A DNA stretch of 64,000 bases from CAWHHZ01 sp963829355 (GCA_963829355.1 CAWHHZ010000004.1:227322-291321), one strand, 5' to 3'; positions 25,566 through 34,166 are shown, numbered from the stretch's first letter. Numbers and translations: made by a program. Notes: generated by a model not told the origin, from the sequence alone.

Positions 25566-25705
25566 AAACGTCAGTCCTCGAGTCGAGATTGATCCGCGGA
25601 AGAGAGACCCGCGGGCACGAGCGTGTACAGGAGAGGCGCTCGCGACGATGTTGTTTGGATTCTACGCTGAAAGCGCGTGCCCGTCGATTTTGGATGTTTC
25701 GGCCC

Positions 25706-25836
25706 GTGTGGGTCGGGCCTCTGGCCCGATCTCCGAGGGCGTCCCGCCCCGGAGTACGAGCGAGGAGGTGACTTGACTTCCACACAGCAGCAGGCGGGAC
25801 GCCTTGCTGCATCGCGCGAGCCGCGCGACCCACACA
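25706..25836. repeat. Family R2 palindromic element
   Basis: The left end is GTGTGGGTCGGGC and the right end is GCCGCGCGACCCACAC, with an internal GGCGTCCCGCC and GGCGGGACGCC pair. It lies in the divergent gap between two glycosyltransferase genes. Nothing else is visible in 25566-25891. Confidence 0.78.
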
Positions 25837-25891
25837 GAGCACCCACCCATCTCACAACACATCCGACCCCCCGATCAGCTAAACTCTACGG

Positions 25892-26887
25892 ATGAAGGTC
25901 TCGGTCATCGTTGCCGCCGGGAGGGGGGCAGACTCGGTGCGGGTGTGTGTCGACTCGCTCCTCCTGCAGGAGACGGCGTTCGACTACGAGATCATTCTGA
26001 CAGGCGCGCCGGTCGAGCTCGACCCTCATCCGATCATTCGGCAGATCACCGTCGAAGATCTCAATCCTGCTGTCAGACGAAACCGCGCCGCAGCGATTGC
26101 GCGGGGCGATACACTCGCGTTCATCGACGATGACGCGACCGCGGCTCCCGACTGGCTCGAACGCGGTGTCGGACTTCTCGAGTCGGATCGAAAGCTTCTC
26201 GCCGCCGGCGGTCCCGATCCCGCCCCCGACAGCTCGAGTATCGCCGAGCTCTTCTCCGACACAGTCCTCTCCGCGCCCTGGATCGGCAGTGGAGTCATGT
26301 GTCACGAGGGTCCCCACGGGATGCACGACGTGCGGTCTCCTCACGACCTGGCGCTCGTGAACCTGTTCGTCCGTCGGAGCGAATTCTTCTCAGTCGGTGG
26401 CTTCGACGAGACAATCGGCTATATCGGAGAGGATTCCGATCTTCTGGCGCGGCTCATCGAGCGTGGGCGTGTCTGCTACTCTTCGGCACTCGTGGTCCAT
26501 CACCGCCGGCGAGCGTTCCCCTTCGATTACATCCGCCAGCGCTGGCGCTATCGGGTCAAGATGGGCGAATCGCTCCTCCGGCCCGGCAGCGTTTACCGGT
26601 CGAGCTCGAAGCTGTGGCTCTTCCTCGGAGGGGGCGCACTCTTCATCGTTCTGGTCGGCCTCGCACCCCTGGCAGGAATCGTCCTGTTTCTCCTTTACGT
26701 TGTGGCATCACTGATAGCGGGAACTTCGGCGACACGGCTGCCGATTCACTGGTGGCCGGCGATTCCATTCGCCTTCATGATTCACCACGCCACCTACTTT
26801 GCGGCGATTTCGTGGGGGATCATGAAGGGGATCGCAGAGCGTCTCACGACGTCGCGCAAGGCCGTGGCAGAAACAAGAGAGAGATGA
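25892..26887 (+). CDS. Glycosyltransferase family 2, C-terminal membrane segments
   Basis: A 331-residue GT2 enzyme. It has the GT-A start VSVIVAAGRGADSVRVCVDSLL, a metal-binding LAFIDDDATAAPDWLE near residue 80, and the acceptor-site region FFSVGGFDETIGYIGEDSDLLARL. Hydrophobic segments at about 245-280 and 285-305 would hold it at the membrane. Its stop overlaps the start of the radical SAM gene (ATGA), which in turn overlaps a GT4 gene. The three therefore form one tightly coupled operon, probably for a surface glycan or modified lipid. Confidence 0.87.
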   Translation: MKVSVIVAAGRGADSVRVCVDSLLLQETAFDYEIILTGAPVELDPHPIIRQITVEDLNPAVRRNRAAAIARGDTLAFIDDDATAAPDWLERGVGLLESDRKLLAAGGPDPAPDSSSIAELFSDTVLSAPWIGSGVMCHEGPHGMHDVRSPHDLALVNLFVRRSEFFSVGGFDETIGYIGEDSDLLARLIERGRVCYSSALVVHHRRRAFPFDYIRQRWRYRVKMGESLLRPGSVYRSSSKLWLFLGGGALFIVLVGLAPLAGIVLFLLYVVASLIAGTSATRLPIHWWPAIPFAFMIHHATYFAAISWGIMKGIAERLTTSRKAVAETRER

Positions 26888-27966
26888 AATTCAGCGATAA
26901 AGCACAGTACCTGAAGTATCTCGTGAATCGGCGCGGCATGAAGCCGATCTACATGATTCTCGGTCTGACCTATGACTGCAATTCATTCTGCCGGACCTGC
27001 TTCAACTGGGAGCAGCTCCGCAAGAACAAGGAGCACGAGCTCTCATTCGAGGAGATCGAGAAAACGCTCTCCTCGCTCGACGATCTTCTCTTCGTCGTCA
27101 TGAGCGGCGGCGAGCCGTTCCTCCGCCGTGATCTCCCCGAGATCTGCGAGGTCCTCTCGACTCGCAACAATGCGAAGCAGATCACGATCCCGACCGGCGC
27201 GATCGCGTCCGATCTGATCGAGCGCTCGGTGCGGACGATTCTCGAGAAGTGTCCCGACACGCAGATCGTCGTCAACCTCTCGATCGACCACGTCGGCGAG
27301 AAGCACGACTATCTCCGCGGCGTCCCCGGAAACTACGAGCGCGCGAAAAAAACGTACTCGAAACTCATTCCGCTCCGGGAGCAGTTCCCGAACTTCACCG
27401 TCAACGCGCATACGTGCCTCTGCACCTGGAACGCGGATGATCTCGAGGAGTTCACGGCGGCGGTCAAGCGCGATTTCCCGGCGATCTCATTTCACTCGTT
27501 CGAGATGCTGCGCGGCGACCAGCCGGACAAGAACATCCAGCCGATCTCGATCGAGCGCTACCGCGAGCTGCTTCCGTTCCTCGAGAGCTACTGGAGCACC
27601 TACGAGAACTACGATGGTTTTCTCCGGTTCGTGAAGGTGTACTCGAGGCAGGTCGAGCTCCGTGTTCTCGAAGAAGAGACACAGGTGACCCCCTGCTACG
27701 CAGGCACCATCTCCGGTGTGCTCGATGCACGAGGCGAAGTTCAGCTCTGCGAGCTCCGCGATCCAGTCGGGAACATTCGCGACACCGGATACGACTTCGG
27801 AAAACTGTGGTTCTCCGAAGAGGCTGACCGTCAGCGGAAGTCGATCGCGGCGAAGGAATGCCACTGCACGCACTCCTGCTTCATGTCGTCCTCGCTCGTC
27901 TTCCAGCCGAGAACCTGGGGCGCGTACTTCGCCTCGACGGTCGTGAACTTCCTCTCCGCCGCATGA
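26884..27966 (+). CDS. Radical SAM protein with C-terminal SPASM-like cysteines
   Basis: A 360-residue radical SAM enzyme. The [4Fe-4S]/SAM motif is CNSFCRTCFNW (CX3CX2C) near residue 33, and the SAM-binding GGEP motif is FVVMSGGEPFLRRDL. A C-terminal auxiliary-cluster region holds CYAGTISG, QLCELRDP and ECHCTHSCFM, as in SPASM/twitch proteins. The start at 26884 overlaps the preceding GT2 stop by four bases, and its own stop overlaps the GT4 start. There is no small precursor peptide next to it, so a role in sugar, lipid or glycan modification fits better than peptide maturation. The exact reaction is unknown. Confidence 0.88.
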   Translation: MKFSDKAQYLKYLVNRRGMKPIYMILGLTYDCNSFCRTCFNWEQLRKNKEHELSFEEIEKTLSSLDDLLFVVMSGGEPFLRRDLPEICEVLSTRNNAKQITIPTGAIASDLIERSVRTILEKCPDTQIVVNLSIDHVGEKHDYLRGVPGNYERAKKTYSKLIPLREQFPNFTVNAHTCLCTWNADDLEEFTAAVKRDFPAISFHSFEMLRGDQPDKNIQPISIERYRELLPFLESYWSTYENYDGFLRFVKVYSRQVELRVLEEETQVTPCYAGTISGVLDARGEVQLCELRDPVGNIRDTGYDFGKLWFSEEADRQRKSIAAKECHCTHSCFMSSSLVFQPRTWGAYFASTVVNFLSAA

Positions 27967-29102
27967 GTCGCGAAGCTGGCTCGCGCAGGCGAGTCGCGAT
28001 CGTCGGCCCCGTCTTCCCGTATCGCGCCGGCATCGCCTACTGCACGACCCGTCTCGCCGAGGAGCTCGCTCACGACGATGAGGTCTCGATCTACTCCTTC
28101 AAACGGCAGTATCCGAAGCGCTTCTATCCCGGCTCCGGCGATATCGATCCGTCTCTCGAATCGCGCCGCCCGTCGAACGCGGCCTTCCGTCTCGACATCC
28201 TCAATCCGCTGAGCTGGATCTCCGAGGGGCTGCGTATCCGCCACGACGACCCGGACGTCGTGATTCTCGTCTGGTGGATCTGGGTGTGGGCGCTGCCGTA
28301 TCTGATCATGCTCGCCCTGATGCCGCATCACACGCGGATCGTCCTCCAGTGCCACAACATCACCGACAAGGAGCCGGCCCGCTGGAAGAGCTGGCTCACC
28401 AATCGTGTCCTGCGCCGCGGGGAGACGCTTGTCGTTCACGCAAAGACGGAAGCGGAGGAGGCGAGAGCGAGAACGAAGGGGACGGACGCCGTCGTCGTAG
28501 AGACCTTTCTCCCCGTCCACGAGCTGGGCGGAGAGATGCCGTCCCGCGATGAGGGGAAGCGTCGCTATCTGCTGGGGGGCGAGAACGTCGCGCTCTTCTT
28601 CGGTCACGTCCGTCCGTTCAAGGGGCTCGACATCGCGCTCGAGGCGATCGACCGCAGCGAGGGGGACTGGATCCTTTTCGTAGCGGGCGAGGTGTGGTGG
28701 AACGACGAGCAGATGTACCGCGAGACGGTCGCGATGCTGAGTATCGAGCGACGGGTGAAACTCGATTTCCGCTTCATCCCGGACGACGAGATCGCCGACG
28801 TGTTCGCCGCCTGCGACGTCGTCGTCGCACCGTATCGTCGCGAGGCGCAAAGCGGCGTCGCGCTGACTGCCTTCCACTTCGGCCGTCCGGTCATCGCGAC
28901 GACAGTCGGCGGGCTCCCCGAGATCATCGAGGACGGCGTAAACGGGCTGCTCGTCCCTCCCGAGGACCCGGTCGCTCTCGCCAAAGCCCTCGACCGCTTC
29001 TTCGCCGAAGAGATGCGCGACCGCCTCGAGCAGGGCGCCCGCGAAAGCGCCGCCCGTTACAACTGGTCTGCGTACGCGGAGAACTTTGAAATTGAAAATT
29101 GA
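27963..29102 (+). CDS. Glycosyltransferase family 4
   Basis: A 379-residue GT-B enzyme. The N-terminal domain starts RVAIVGPVFPYRAGIAYCTT. VILVWWIWVWALPYLIMLAL is a hydrophobic, probably membrane-associated face. The C-terminal nucleotide-sugar domain contains ALFFGHVRPFKGLDIALEAI, the DVVVAPYRREAQSGVALTAFHFG donor-site region with E(x7)-type pattern, and PVIATTVGGLPEIIEDG. The start at 27963 is taken from the ATGA overlap with the radical SAM gene; a longer frame upstream runs antisense-like inside that gene. The last five codons and the stop lie in a GAAAATTG repeat tract. Confidence 0.9.
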   Translation: MSREAGSRRRVAIVGPVFPYRAGIAYCTTRLAEELAHDDEVSIYSFKRQYPKRFYPGSGDIDPSLESRRPSNAAFRLDILNPLSWISEGLRIRHDDPDVVILVWWIWVWALPYLIMLALMPHHTRIVLQCHNITDKEPARWKSWLTNRVLRRGETLVVHAKTEAEEARARTKGTDAVVVETFLPVHELGGEMPSRDEGKRRYLLGGENVALFFGHVRPFKGLDIALEAIDRSEGDWILFVAGEVWWNDEQMYRETVAMLSIERRVKLDFRFIPDDEIADVFAACDVVVAPYRREAQSGVALTAFHFGRPVIATTVGGLPEIIEDGVNGLLVPPEDPVALAKALDRFFAEEMRDRLEQGARESAARYNWSAYAENFEIEN

Positions 29103-29184
29103 AAATTGAAAATTGAAAACGGAGAAGAGGCATAGGTCGACCGTCCGGGCGGCCGGGGCATTTTCCATTTTCCATTTTTCATTC
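29085..29184. repeat. Hairpin N4: GAAAATTG and CATTTTCC arms
   Basis: The left arm 29085-29121 is four to five copies of TGAAAAT. The right arm 29159-29184 is three copies of CATTTTCC. The arms are imperfectly complementary. The loop includes GGTCGACCGTCCGGGCGGCC. The left arm overlaps the end of the GT4 gene and supplies its stop codon. Confidence 0.75.
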
Positions 29185-29199
29185 TGTACAATCCTCCTC

Positions 29200-29661
29200 A
29201 TGGAAAATAGCCTGCAGGACACCTACGCTCCCGCCAACAAGTGCTTCGGCTGTGGCCCGGCCAACGAGAAGGGGCTGCGCATCAAGAGCTTCCCGCGCGG
29301 AGACGAAGTCGTCGCCGAGTTCATGCCCGAGGATCATCATCAGGCGTTCGAGGGGATGATGAACGGCGGGATCGCGGGCGCATTGCTCGACTGTCATTCG
29401 AACTGGACGGCCGCGCACCATCTGATGAAGTTTGCCGGAGCGGACACCCCGCCCTGCACCGTGACCGCCGACTTTCACGTCAAGCTCAAGCGACCGACGC
29501 CTCTCGACAAGCCCGTGACCGTCCGCGCCCACGTCGCGGAGTCGGCACCCGATCGCGCTACGGTCGAAGCCACCCTCGAGTCCGACGGCGTCGTCACCGC
29601 CACCTGCCGCGGCACCTTCGTCGCCGTAAAAGAAGGCCACCCCGCCTGGCATCGCTGGTAG
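29200..29661 (+). CDS. PaaI-family hotdog thioesterase
   Basis: A 153-residue hotdog-fold acyl-CoA thioesterase. The N-terminal NKCFGCGPANEKGLRI is a signature of one PaaI-like subgroup, and FEGMMNGGIAGALLDCHSNWTAAHHL is the catalytic helix region with the HGG-type turn changed to NGG. The beta-sheet continues as CTVTADFHVKLKRPTPLDKPVTV. The start at 29200 (MENSLQD) is preferred because the upstream in-frame codons lie in the repeat. Relatives hydrolyse aromatic or short-chain acyl-CoAs. The change from HGG to NGG deserves note, since asparagine also works in some members. Confidence 0.85.
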   Translation: MENSLQDTYAPANKCFGCGPANEKGLRIKSFPRGDEVVAEFMPEDHHQAFEGMMNGGIAGALLDCHSNWTAAHHLMKFAGADTPPCTVTADFHVKLKRPTPLDKPVTVRAHVAESAPDRATVEATLESDGVVTATCRGTFVAVKEGHPAWHRW

Positions 29662-29730
29662 GCGGGATGGCTGTCATTGCGCGTCCCCACACCTGGACCC
29701 GCTGCTTGGGCGCGCGCTGTTTGTTTGCGG

Positions 29731-30033
29731 TCAGCCCTCCGGGTGCGTAAGGCTCTTCTGTTTTTTGCGCTCTGACAGGGCAAACCGAAGAAAGAGAACG
29801 CCGGCCGTGAGCAACGATACGGCACCAACCGTCCATTCGATGCGCGAGTGGGTGAACCTGTCTGGCTCTACCCAAGTCATCGAGTACATAAAGGCACCCA
29901 ATAGCAATGAGAGCAGACCAAGGCCTCCGATAACGAGAATCGGACCCGTTGCGCGCCAAGTACGAAGATTCAGAACAAACGCGAGAATAACAATCAGGAC
30001 GCCGCAAACTGCAACCACGGTTCCCCCACTCAT
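29731..30033 (-). CDS. Small three-helix membrane protein, hypothetical
   Basis: A 100-residue protein with three clear hydrophobic segments: residues 4-21 (GTVVAVCGVLIVILAFVL), 30-51 (GPILVIGGLGLLSLLLGAFM) and 68-87 (WTVGAVSLLTAGVLFLRFAL), and a basic tail. I do not recognise a family. It starts 24 bases after the stop of the Cys-rich secreted protein on the same strand, so the two are probably co-transcribed. It could be an immunity, export or anchoring partner of that protein, but this is inference only. The region appears lower in GC than its neighbours. Confidence 0.6.
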   Translation of the reverse strand: MSGGTVVAVCGVLIVILAFVLNLRTWRATGPILVIGGLGLLSLLLGAFMYSMTWVEPDRFTHSRIEWTVGAVSLLTAGVLFLRFALSERKKQKSLTHPEG

Positions 30034-30057
30034 ACCGACTCCAAGGGATCGTTCATT

Positions 30058-30750
30058 TTAGCACTCCGGCGTATTTGAGCATGCGCAACCTGCCGTTACC
30101 GTTGCAGCCATCATTAGAAAATACGCTCCCGCGCAGCCGATCGCCGCAATACCTGTAAATGGTGTTAGGCTGCACGCGGCCCCCATCGCTAGTAGCGAGC
30201 CTATGACCGCCAGCGCGGCCCCCAGGCATCCGACCCAACCGTCTGCTTGAATCTCCTCGGTCGCGGCCATGAGAGCGTTTGCGAAGTCATTGGAGATCAT
30301 CTGCCCAAAGGCGTATCCGACGAGTTGCACCTGGTCCTGCACGTCAGGTTGTAGTTGTGGCGGAGGGCAGCCGGTTTCCGGGTGGCATGGACCACTGATT
30401 ACAGTTATCGGACCGCCGTCGAATGTGGCACTCCACCCTCCGTAGGTGAAGACACTTTGATCCAGCACTTTCTCGTTGTTGCTGTTCAAGGTGAAGTACA
30501 TCTCGACCGTTAGCGAGTTATCGAAAGTGAAAGACTCGTACTGCGAAGTCCTCGTGTGGGCAAGCTCGATTGCTTCCGCGCCATAGGAGAGTGTGTAGGA
30601 TCGGAAGAAAGGTGCATTTTTTGACGCCGAGACGTTTTCTGAAATTGTCACGCCGTTATAGGTTTCGCTCGCCAGGGCGTACGGTGTGTAGCAGAGGTTG
30701 ATAAGAGCGATGGTAAGGAATAACGAGAACCGGGACTTCAGCTGTGTCAT
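30058..30750 (-). CDS. Secreted protein with Cys-rich hydrophobic C-terminus
   Basis: A 230-residue protein with a Sec signal peptide (FSLFLTIALINLCYTPYALA, cleavage before SETYN). Residues 30-145 form a polar, beta-rich domain. The C-terminal ~65 residues are strikingly hydrophobic with six cysteines: GWVGCLGAALAVIGSLLAM, then ACSLTPFTGIAAIGCAG and TVTAGCACSNTPEC. This organisation recalls precursors of Cys-rich hydrophobic bacteriocins such as the halocin C8 type, but I see no direct family match. The start at 30750 has a good AAGGAGA site; in-frame upstream codons have none. Two TGACA/TGTCA dyads lie upstream. The gene appears lower in GC than its neighbours and may have been acquired. Confidence 0.65.
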   Translation of the reverse strand: MTQLKSRFSLFLTIALINLCYTPYALASETYNGVTISENVSASKNAPFFRSYTLSYGAEAIELAHTRTSQYESFTFDNSLTVEMYFTLNSNNEKVLDQSVFTYGGWSATFDGGPITVISGPCHPETGCPPPQLQPDVQDQVQLVGYAFGQMISNDFANALMAATEEIQADGWVGCLGAALAVIGSLLAMGAACSLTPFTGIAAIGCAGAYFLMMAATVTAGCACSNTPEC

Positions 30751-30800
30751 GAAGCATTCTCCTTTCTTTTGCTTTTGGGCATACATCAAAGGTATATCCC

Positions 30801-30841
30801 TGACAATTGATGTCAAGAAGTTCTTACTGACAATATTGTCA
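30801..30841. promoter_or_regulatory. Two TGACA-N4/5-TGTCA dyads, candidate operator
   Basis: TGACAATTGATGTCA at 30801-30815 and the perfect palindrome TGACAATATTGTCA at 30828-30841 lie 50-90 bases upstream of the Cys-rich protein start. On the minus strand TTGACA within this block could be a -35 element. Two similar sites about 27 bases apart suggest cooperative binding of a dimeric regulator. Confidence 0.55.
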
Positions 30842-31083
30842 TTTTTTATTGTAAGTAGGAGGGCCGACCGGTGTGTGCTGCATTCGCCTACCACTAAACG
30901 TAGGAGCATGTGGAGCCGCGTGGCTTCGTATGCCCAGCCCTTTCGGGAAGTCGCTCCTCTAACCAGCGCTCCCCACTCACCGAGTCTCGACCCCCGCTCG
31001 CCGAGGGAACGCAACAGCGTCGAGCCCCCTTCGTTTAAGATCCGTGTGTCTGAACAGTCCACACAACCGAAGGAACGCATTAA

Positions 31084-32316
31084 ATGGCCATCGACAAGAA
31101 GGCACTCGACGACTTGAGGATCGACCGGAGCGGTGAGGAGAAACCGTCGCGCACCGGCCGCATCATTCTCGTTGCGATCATCATCGTCATCATCGCAGCC
31201 GTGATCTGGATGGTTCTCGCCCGTCCTGGCGCCACCGAAGTCACGGTCGCAGAGGCGGAGCTCGTCTCCACCGGGGCAGATGGGGGAGCGACCGTCCTGA
31301 ACGCCAACGGGTACGTCACGGCGCGGCGTGCCGCAACCGTCTCCTCCGAGGTTACGGGTCGCGTCACGGAGGTTCTGATCGAGGAGGGCATGGTGGTCGA
31401 GCAGGGGCAGATCCTCGCCCGGATTGACGCCGAGACTCCGCAGGCAGCGTTACAGCTTGCGCGCGCTCAGGCCCGGGCTGCCGAGAGCGCCCTGCGCGAG
31501 ACGCAGGTACGGATCGACGAGGCGAGACTCGAGCTCCAGCGTGCCGAGCGTCTCACGAGTGAAGAAGTCGCGAGCCAGCAGGACCTCGATCGTGCGCGCG
31601 CCTCACTCGCAGCGCTCCAGGCCCGGCTCCAGGTGCAGCAGGATGATCTCGCGGTCGCCCGCCGCCAGACTGCTCTTCGCGAGACCGATGTCGCCGACTC
31701 GGTGATTCGCGCGCCGTTTGCCGGCGTCGTCGTCTCCAAGAATGCGCAGGAAGGGGAGATGATCTCTCCGATGTCCGCCGGCGGAAGTTTCACCCGCACC
31801 GGCATCTGCACGATCGTCGACATGGACTCGCTCGAGATCGAGGTCGACGTCAACGAGGCGTACATCAACCGTGTCTCCGAGGGGCAGAGCGTCGTGGCAG
31901 TGCTGGACGCCTATCCGGACTGGGAGATCCCGGGGCACGTCATCGCCGTCATCCCGACAGCGGACAGACAGAAGGCGACTGTCAGGGTTCGGGTCGCAAT
32001 TGACGTGAAAGACCGCCGCATCCTTCCAGACATGGGGGTGAAAGTCCGCTTCATTGCCGCTGAGGAAGCGGCGGGCTCTCAGCCCACGAGCCTCGTCGCG
32101 GTCCCGAAGGACGCTCTGCGACGCGACGGAGAGACCGACGTGGTCTTCGTCGCGAACGACGGTGCGGCCGAGCGGCGAGCGGTCAATGTCGCATCGACCG
32201 AAGGGGATCGCGCGATGTTGCGCGCGGGTGTTTCATCAGGTGAAGAGGTAATCGTCGCCGCGGAAGGCGAGCTTGCAGACGGAACCAGAATCACGATTCG
32301 AGAGGGAGAAGAATGA
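31084..32316 (+). CDS. Efflux periplasmic adaptor (HlyD/MacA-like membrane fusion protein)
   Basis: A 410-residue adaptor. One N-terminal transmembrane anchor (IILVAIIIVIIAAVIWMVLA, residues 20-40) is followed by a biotinyl-lipoyl-like half (VLIEEGMVVEQGQILARID), a long alpha-hairpin coiled coil (about 120-210), and the second lipoyl half (IRAPFAGVVVSKNAQEGEMISP). Beta-barrel and membrane-proximal domains extend to the C-terminus. It links the inner-membrane exporter encoded next to an outer-membrane channel. Its stop overlaps the ATPase start (ATGA). No TolC-like gene is present in the window. Confidence 0.92.
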   Translation: MAIDKKALDDLRIDRSGEEKPSRTGRIILVAIIIVIIAAVIWMVLARPGATEVTVAEAELVSTGADGGATVLNANGYVTARRAATVSSEVTGRVTEVLIEEGMVVEQGQILARIDAETPQAALQLARAQARAAESALRETQVRIDEARLELQRAERLTSEEVASQQDLDRARASLAALQARLQVQQDDLAVARRQTALRETDVADSVIRAPFAGVVVSKNAQEGEMISPMSAGGSFTRTGICTIVDMDSLEIEVDVNEAYINRVSEGQSVVAVLDAYPDWEIPGHVIAVIPTADRQKATVRVRVAIDVKDRRILPDMGVKVRFIAAEEAAGSQPTSLVAVPKDALRRDGETDVVFVANDGAAERRAVNVASTEGDRAMLRAGVSSGEEVIVAAEGELADGTRITIREGEE

Positions 32317-33011
32317 TGAACGAAGGCAAGGCAATCGTGACGTTGCGCGATGTCGAGAGACATTTCAATCGCGGGTCCGAACGGATCAACGTTCTGTCGA
32401 AACTCGATCTGGAGATTGCGGACGGAGAGTTCCTCGCGCTGATGGGCCCCTCCGGCTCGGGTAAGAGTACGCTGCTCAACCTCCTCGGAGGGCTCGACAA
32501 ACCGAGCGCCGGGACCGTGGAGATCGGCGGCGAGCGAATCGATCAGATGTCGAGCCGCCAGCTCGCGAAGTGGCGGTCGCGCCACATCGGGCTCATCTTC
32601 CAGTTCTACAACCTGCTGCCGGTCGTAAGCGCGGCACGCAACGTCGAGCTCCCGCTTCTGCTGACGTCGCTCTCGAGGAGTCAGCGCAAAAAGCAGGTCG
32701 AGACGGCGCTGAAGCTCGTCGGACTCGAGCATCGCATGAACCACACGCCGCGGACGATGTCGGGCGGTGAGCAGCAGCGTGTTGGAATCGCTCGCGCGAT
32801 TGTCACCGATCCGACGCTGATTCTCGCTGATGAGCCGACAGGCGATCTCGACCGCAAGACTGGCGACGGCATTCTCGATCTGATGCAGGCGCTCAACCGC
32901 GAGCAGGGGAAGACCATCATCATGGTGACGCACGACCCGCACGCGGCAGCCCGTGCCTCGCGCACGCTCTACCTGCTCGACGGGCAGCTGTCGACGGAGA
33001 TGGCGGCATGA
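32313..33011 (+). CDS. ABC transporter ATP-binding protein (MacB/LolD-type)
   Basis: A 232-residue ABC ATPase. The Walker A is GPSGSGKSTLLNLLGG. The Q-loop lies in HIGLIFQFYNLLPV, which is typical of the LolD/MacB/FtsE group. The signature is MSGGEQQRVGIARAI, Walker B is LILADEPTGDLD, and the switch histidine is in IIMVTHD. It powers the two FtsX/MacB-type permeases encoded next, with the periplasmic adaptor upstream. The genes overlap by four bases on both sides. Substrate classes of such exporters include peptides, macrolides and lipoproteins; the specific one here is unknown. Confidence 0.94.
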   Translation: MMNEGKAIVTLRDVERHFNRGSERINVLSKLDLEIADGEFLALMGPSGSGKSTLLNLLGGLDKPSAGTVEIGGERIDQMSSRQLAKWRSRHIGLIFQFYNLLPVVSAARNVELPLLLTSLSRSQRKKQVETALKLVGLEHRMNHTPRTMSGGEQQRVGIARAIVTDPTLILADEPTGDLDRKTGDGILDLMQALNREQGKTIIMVTHDPHAAARASRTLYLLDGQLSTEMAA

Positions 33012-34159
33012 AGTTCCTGCCGATCGTTCTCGCGAACTTCCGCCGGCACCGGCTCCGGACGCTGCTGACGATTCTTTCGATCCTCATCGCGTTCCTGCTC
33101 TTTGGCTATCTCTCCGCAATCACGCAGGCCTTCTCGATGGGCGTCGACATCGCCGGAGCAGACCGGCTCGTTGTGCGGCACAAGGTCTCGATCATCCAGC
33201 TTCTGCCGCAGAGCTACGAGCAGGACATTGAAGGGATCGATGGAGTCGCCGAGGCCACACCCTCGACCTGGTTCGGCGGGATCTATCAGGACCCGAAGAA
33301 CTTCTTTGCGCAGATCGCGATCGATCCGGAGGACTTCTGGAAAGTCTATCCGGAGTTTCTATTGAGTGATGAGGCGCTCGAGCGCTTCAATACGACTCGT
33401 ACCGGGGCAATCGTCGGTCGGCAGACTGCCGAGCGTTATGGTTTCAAGGTGGGTGACCAGATCCCGATTCAGGCGACGATCTGGCAGCCGCGTGAAGGAG
33501 GCCAGACCTGGACCTTCGACGTCGTCGGGATCTACGACGCCGCCGAAAAGGGTGTCGACGACACTCAGTTCTTTTTCCGCCAGGACTATCTCGAGGAAAA
33601 TTCGCGCACCGGGGGGCGGGTCGGCTGGTACGTGATCAAGGTCGACGATCCAGAGCGTGCCGTCGCGATTGCCGATCAGATCGACGAGACGTTCGCGAAT
33701 TCGCCGGCGGAAACCAAGACGGAAACCGAGGGCGCGTTCGTGCAGGCGTTCGCGGATCAGATCGGGAACATCGGTGCGATCGTGACCGGCATTCTGAGCG
33801 CCGTGTTCTTCACGATTCTCCTGGTCGCCGGGAACACAATGGCGCAGGCGGTTCGCGAACGGACGCAGGAGCTCGGCGTCCTGAAGGCGATCGGGTTTTC
33901 GGATGGATCCATCCTCGCCCTCGTCCTGATCGAGTCCGTGATCATCGCGGTCATTGGCGGGGCACTCGGGCTCGCACTCGCCTGGGGAGTGATCGCACAA
34001 GGGGACCCCACGGGCGGATCGCTCCCGCTCTTCTACTTTCCGGTAGAGGATCTGATGCTCGGCGGGGGTCTCGTCGTGCTCCTCGGCATCGTCACTGGTC
34101 TCATACCCGCCGTGCAGGCGATGCGGCTCAACACTGTCGTGGCCCTCAGGAGAGGGTGA
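33008..34159 (+). CDS. ABC transporter permease (FtsX/MacB type) 1
   Basis: A 383-residue permease. The first transmembrane helix (LLTILSILIAFLLFGYLSAI, residues 17-37) is followed by a MacB-like periplasmic domain of about 210 residues, then three C-terminal helices in the FtsX domain (IGAIVTGILSAVFFTILLVAG, SILALVLIESVIIAVIGGAL, and a final helix near LMLGGGLVVLLGIVTGLIPA). The mechanotransmission-type fold distinguishes it from importers. It starts in an ATGA overlap with the ATPase, and the second permease follows after seven bases. The two probably form a heterodimer. Confidence 0.92.
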   Translation: MKFLPIVLANFRRHRLRTLLTILSILIAFLLFGYLSAITQAFSMGVDIAGADRLVVRHKVSIIQLLPQSYEQDIEGIDGVAEATPSTWFGGIYQDPKNFFAQIAIDPEDFWKVYPEFLLSDEALERFNTTRTGAIVGRQTAERYGFKVGDQIPIQATIWQPREGGQTWTFDVVGIYDAAEKGVDDTQFFFRQDYLEENSRTGGRVGWYVIKVDDPERAVAIADQIDETFANSPAETKTETEGAFVQAFADQIGNIGAIVTGILSAVFFTILLVAGNTMAQAVRERTQELGVLKAIGFSDGSILALVLIESVIIAVIGGALGLALAWGVIAQGDPTGGSLPLFYFPVEDLMLGGGLVVLLGIVTGLIPAVQAMRLNTVVALRRG

Positions 34160-34166
34160 GGAGAGG

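Noticed and set aside
27831..29222. Minus-strand frame over the radical SAM and GT4 genes
   Set aside because: It is antisense to two convincing genes and contains no domain.
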